A stretch of 64,000 bases of DNA from JAKLFA01 sp964450385 (GTDB lineage: Bacteria; Omnitrophota; Gorgyraeia; Zapsychrales; JANLHA01): the NCBI GenBank assembly GCA_964450385.1, contig CAYVEC010000003.1, forward strand, positions 43,701 to 107,700. Direction: 5' to 3'. Of the stretch, positions 62,899 through 64,000 are shown one piece after another. Numbering within the stretch: position 1 is the stretch's first letter; the number at the start of each line of letters is the position of its first letter. Position numbers and translations under genes: made by a program. The notes under the pieces are model-generated. The model was not told where the DNA came from, did no database searches, and was given only the letters and a program-made list of their open reading frames with translations.

Positions 62899-63762
62899 AT
62901 GAATAATGATATCAACTTAGAATGCGACCATATTTTTAAACGTTGTGGTTTAGCTTCCGTTGTCGATTTTCAATCGAAGCAATGGGCGGCGTTGTTTAGG
63001 CTTATGGTTGTTGAGGAAAATCGTTTTCTTTCCCATGAGAATGATTTTCGGGGTCCAGATTATATCTGGCCCAAAGAGGCACTTAAAAATTGGAGTCGTG
63101 TTTGGGAATATCCCTATGTTTATTCTCATTTACAGGCCTGGATGGCATCAGGGAGGAATGATCGAGCGCTTACTTTTGTTGATTATGGAAGTGGGGTAAC
63201 TTTTTTTCCATTTGCTCTCGCGAAATTAAACTATAACATTATATGTGTAGATATTGATCCAGTATGTGTTAAAGGCGTTCGGGCAGCGACTAATTTTGTT
63301 CCTCCTGGGCCCGGCAAAATTACTGCCTGTCTATTGGATGGTTCGAGAATCCCCCTTAAAAAAAATTCGGTTGATGGGGCTTATTGCATCAGTGTTTTGG
63401 AACATATTTCCAAATTTGAGGAAACAGTTGATGAGCTACACCGAGTTATTAAGCCGGGCGGGCTACTGGTTATAACTATTGATTTGGGGTTGGGGCCATT
63501 GGATGAAATATCTGCTATGCGTTTTAGAGATCTCATTAAAATTCTTGGGGCAAAGTTTAAAGTTGTCTATCCTCATACGACAATTCATCCCGATGAGTTG
63601 CTTACTCCACGAAGCAGCATATTCCCAATGAGATCTCTTGGCTTAGTTCAACTTGGAATTTATTTATTAAAACAGATGGTTAAGGCAATAATTGGCCGTC
63701 GGCCCCGTTGGCAGCCCTATCCCAATCTAGTTGTGATGGGAATGGTCCTTCAAAAAACTTAA
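62899..63762 (+). CDS. class I SAM-dependent methyltransferase
   Basis: 287 aa. Motif I FVDYGSGVTFFPFALAKL, motif II-like IICVDIDPVCVKG, and the later YCISVLEHISKFEETVDELHRVIKPGGLLVIT is the post-I/III region (core motif SVLEHI and IKPGG). The N-terminal 85 residues are not recognised. It follows wecB by 57 bases and belongs to the glycan block; substrate unknown. Confidence 0.78.
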   Translation: MNNDINLECDHIFKRCGLASVVDFQSKQWAALFRLMVVEENRFLSHENDFRGPDYIWPKEALKNWSRVWEYPYVYSHLQAWMASGRNDRALTFVDYGSGVTFFPFALAKLNYNIICVDIDPVCVKGVRAATNFVPPGPGKITACLLDGSRIPLKKNSVDGAYCISVLEHISKFEETVDELHRVIKPGGLLVITIDLGLGPLDEISAMRFRDLIKILGAKFKVVYPHTTIHPDELLTPRSSIFPMRSLGLVQLGIYLLKQMVKAIIGRRPRWQPYPNLVVMGMVLQKT

Positions 63763-63782
63763 AATAAAACGTGGAGAAACTG

Positions 63783-64000
63783 ATGCGAAAGTGGTTAGAG
63801 AACGAATTGGAATATGTGACCTGTGACTATTGCGGTCAGAGAAATGAAAATCAGGCATATGTACGTCAAGATGGACTGACGGTGGTGGAATGTTCTCTGT
63901 GTGGTCTCGCTTACCTTAATCCCAGGCCCAGAAAAGATTTGATTTGTCATTTTTATGGAAAAGAATATTTCGACGGTACAACTTTAAATTGTGGCGATGG
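63783..64000 (+). CDS. zinc-ribbon methyltransferase, 3' end outside window
   Basis: First 72 codons only. It begins MRKWLENELEYVTCDYCGQRN and has a second cysteine pair in VECSLCGLAYLNPRPR, then FYGKEYFDGTT. This N-terminal zinc element followed by LNPRP is typical of class I methyltransferases of polysaccharide clusters. It starts 20 bases after the preceding methyltransferase; GGAG lies upstream. Confidence 0.7.
   Translation, partial: MRKWLENELEYVTCDYCGQRNENQAYVRQDGLTVVECSLCGLAYLNPRPRKDLICHFYGKEYFDGTTLNCGD

Noticed and set aside
1..64000. CRISPR arrays, tRNA or rRNA genes, insertion sequences, prophage
   Set aside because: No regularly spaced repeats, cloverleaf-like tRNA sequence, rRNA core segments, transposase or phage genes were seen.

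Overview
The window is gene-dense bacterial DNA with short intergenic gaps, none longer than about 250 bases. The best taxonomic pointer is the large secreted protein at 24062-27175. Its N-terminal region, its recurring D-x-AMLA junction motif and its C-terminal region (GGIDFN ... TPVII ... LPMLLG) are, as I recall them, hallmarks of a family found in Candidatus Omnitrophota. The rest fits an anaerobic or fermentative Gram-negative (diderm) cell: ADP-forming acyl-CoA synthetase, pyruvate:ferredoxin oxidoreductase, class III ribonucleotide reductase, Mla-type outer-membrane lipid transport, and dTDP-rhamnose, GDP-fucose and nonulosonate genes for surface glycans. The phylum call is an inference from memory, not from a search.

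Layout. 1-13.2 kb: energy and one-carbon housekeeping (ADP-forming acyl-CoA synthetase, SLC13/ArsB-type transporter, rhomboid protease, PurU, U32 protein, GH26-like secreted protein, Pif1-like helicase, a 51-aa small protein, MetY), then a large TtrS-like multi-PAS histidine kinase with a receiver protein. 13.3-16.3 kb: nrdDG with an NrdR box set inside its promoter. 16.3-23.9 kb: receiver protein, PFOR, dihydroorotate dehydrogenase-like protein, membrane spermidine-synthase-like protein. 24.0-27.2 kb: the Omnitrophota-type secreted protein. 27.2-29.9 kb (minus strand): flavinylated NosR-like electron-transfer protein, AmrS radical SAM enzyme and a 53-aa Tat peptide. 30.0-37.3 kb: radical SAM protein, NarL-type two-component pair, CBS protein, disordered acidic protein, receiver, MetH. 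37.4-41.8 kb: receiver, MlaE-MlaF-MlaD, zinc-ribbon microprotein, AsmA-like protein, CcdA-like protein. 41.8-45.5 kb: EndoQ-like nuclease with a UvrD-like helicase, and metF on the minus strand. 45.6-56.4 kb: one surface-polysaccharide operon (CDP-paratose-2-epimerase-like SDR, fcl, TSUP transporter, cysC, cysD, cysN, gmd, rmlA, rmlC, rmlD, Wzz-like protein). 56.4-64 kb: an abruptly more AT-rich block with sialic/legionaminic-type nonulosonate genes (NeuA, PseA-like, NeuB, NeuC), WecB and three methyltransferases, the last cut by the window end.

How the genes work together. PFOR makes acetyl-CoA and the ADP-forming synthetase can convert it to acetate plus ATP. MetF, MetH and PurU handle folate one-carbon units, and MetY makes homocysteine. 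Sulfate-activation genes sit, translationally coupled, between the two GDP-fucose genes, with no PAPS reductase in view, which suggests PAPS is made for sulfating a fucosylated glycan. The rhamnose, fucose and nonulosonate sugars probably feed the same envelope polymer.

Regulation visible in the sequence includes the NrdR box, several good sigma-70-type promoters, three intrinsic terminator-like hairpins, and three promoters whose -10 box lies only 6-8 bases from the start codon, implying leaderless mRNAs. I found no tRNA, rRNA, CRISPR array, insertion sequence or prophage.
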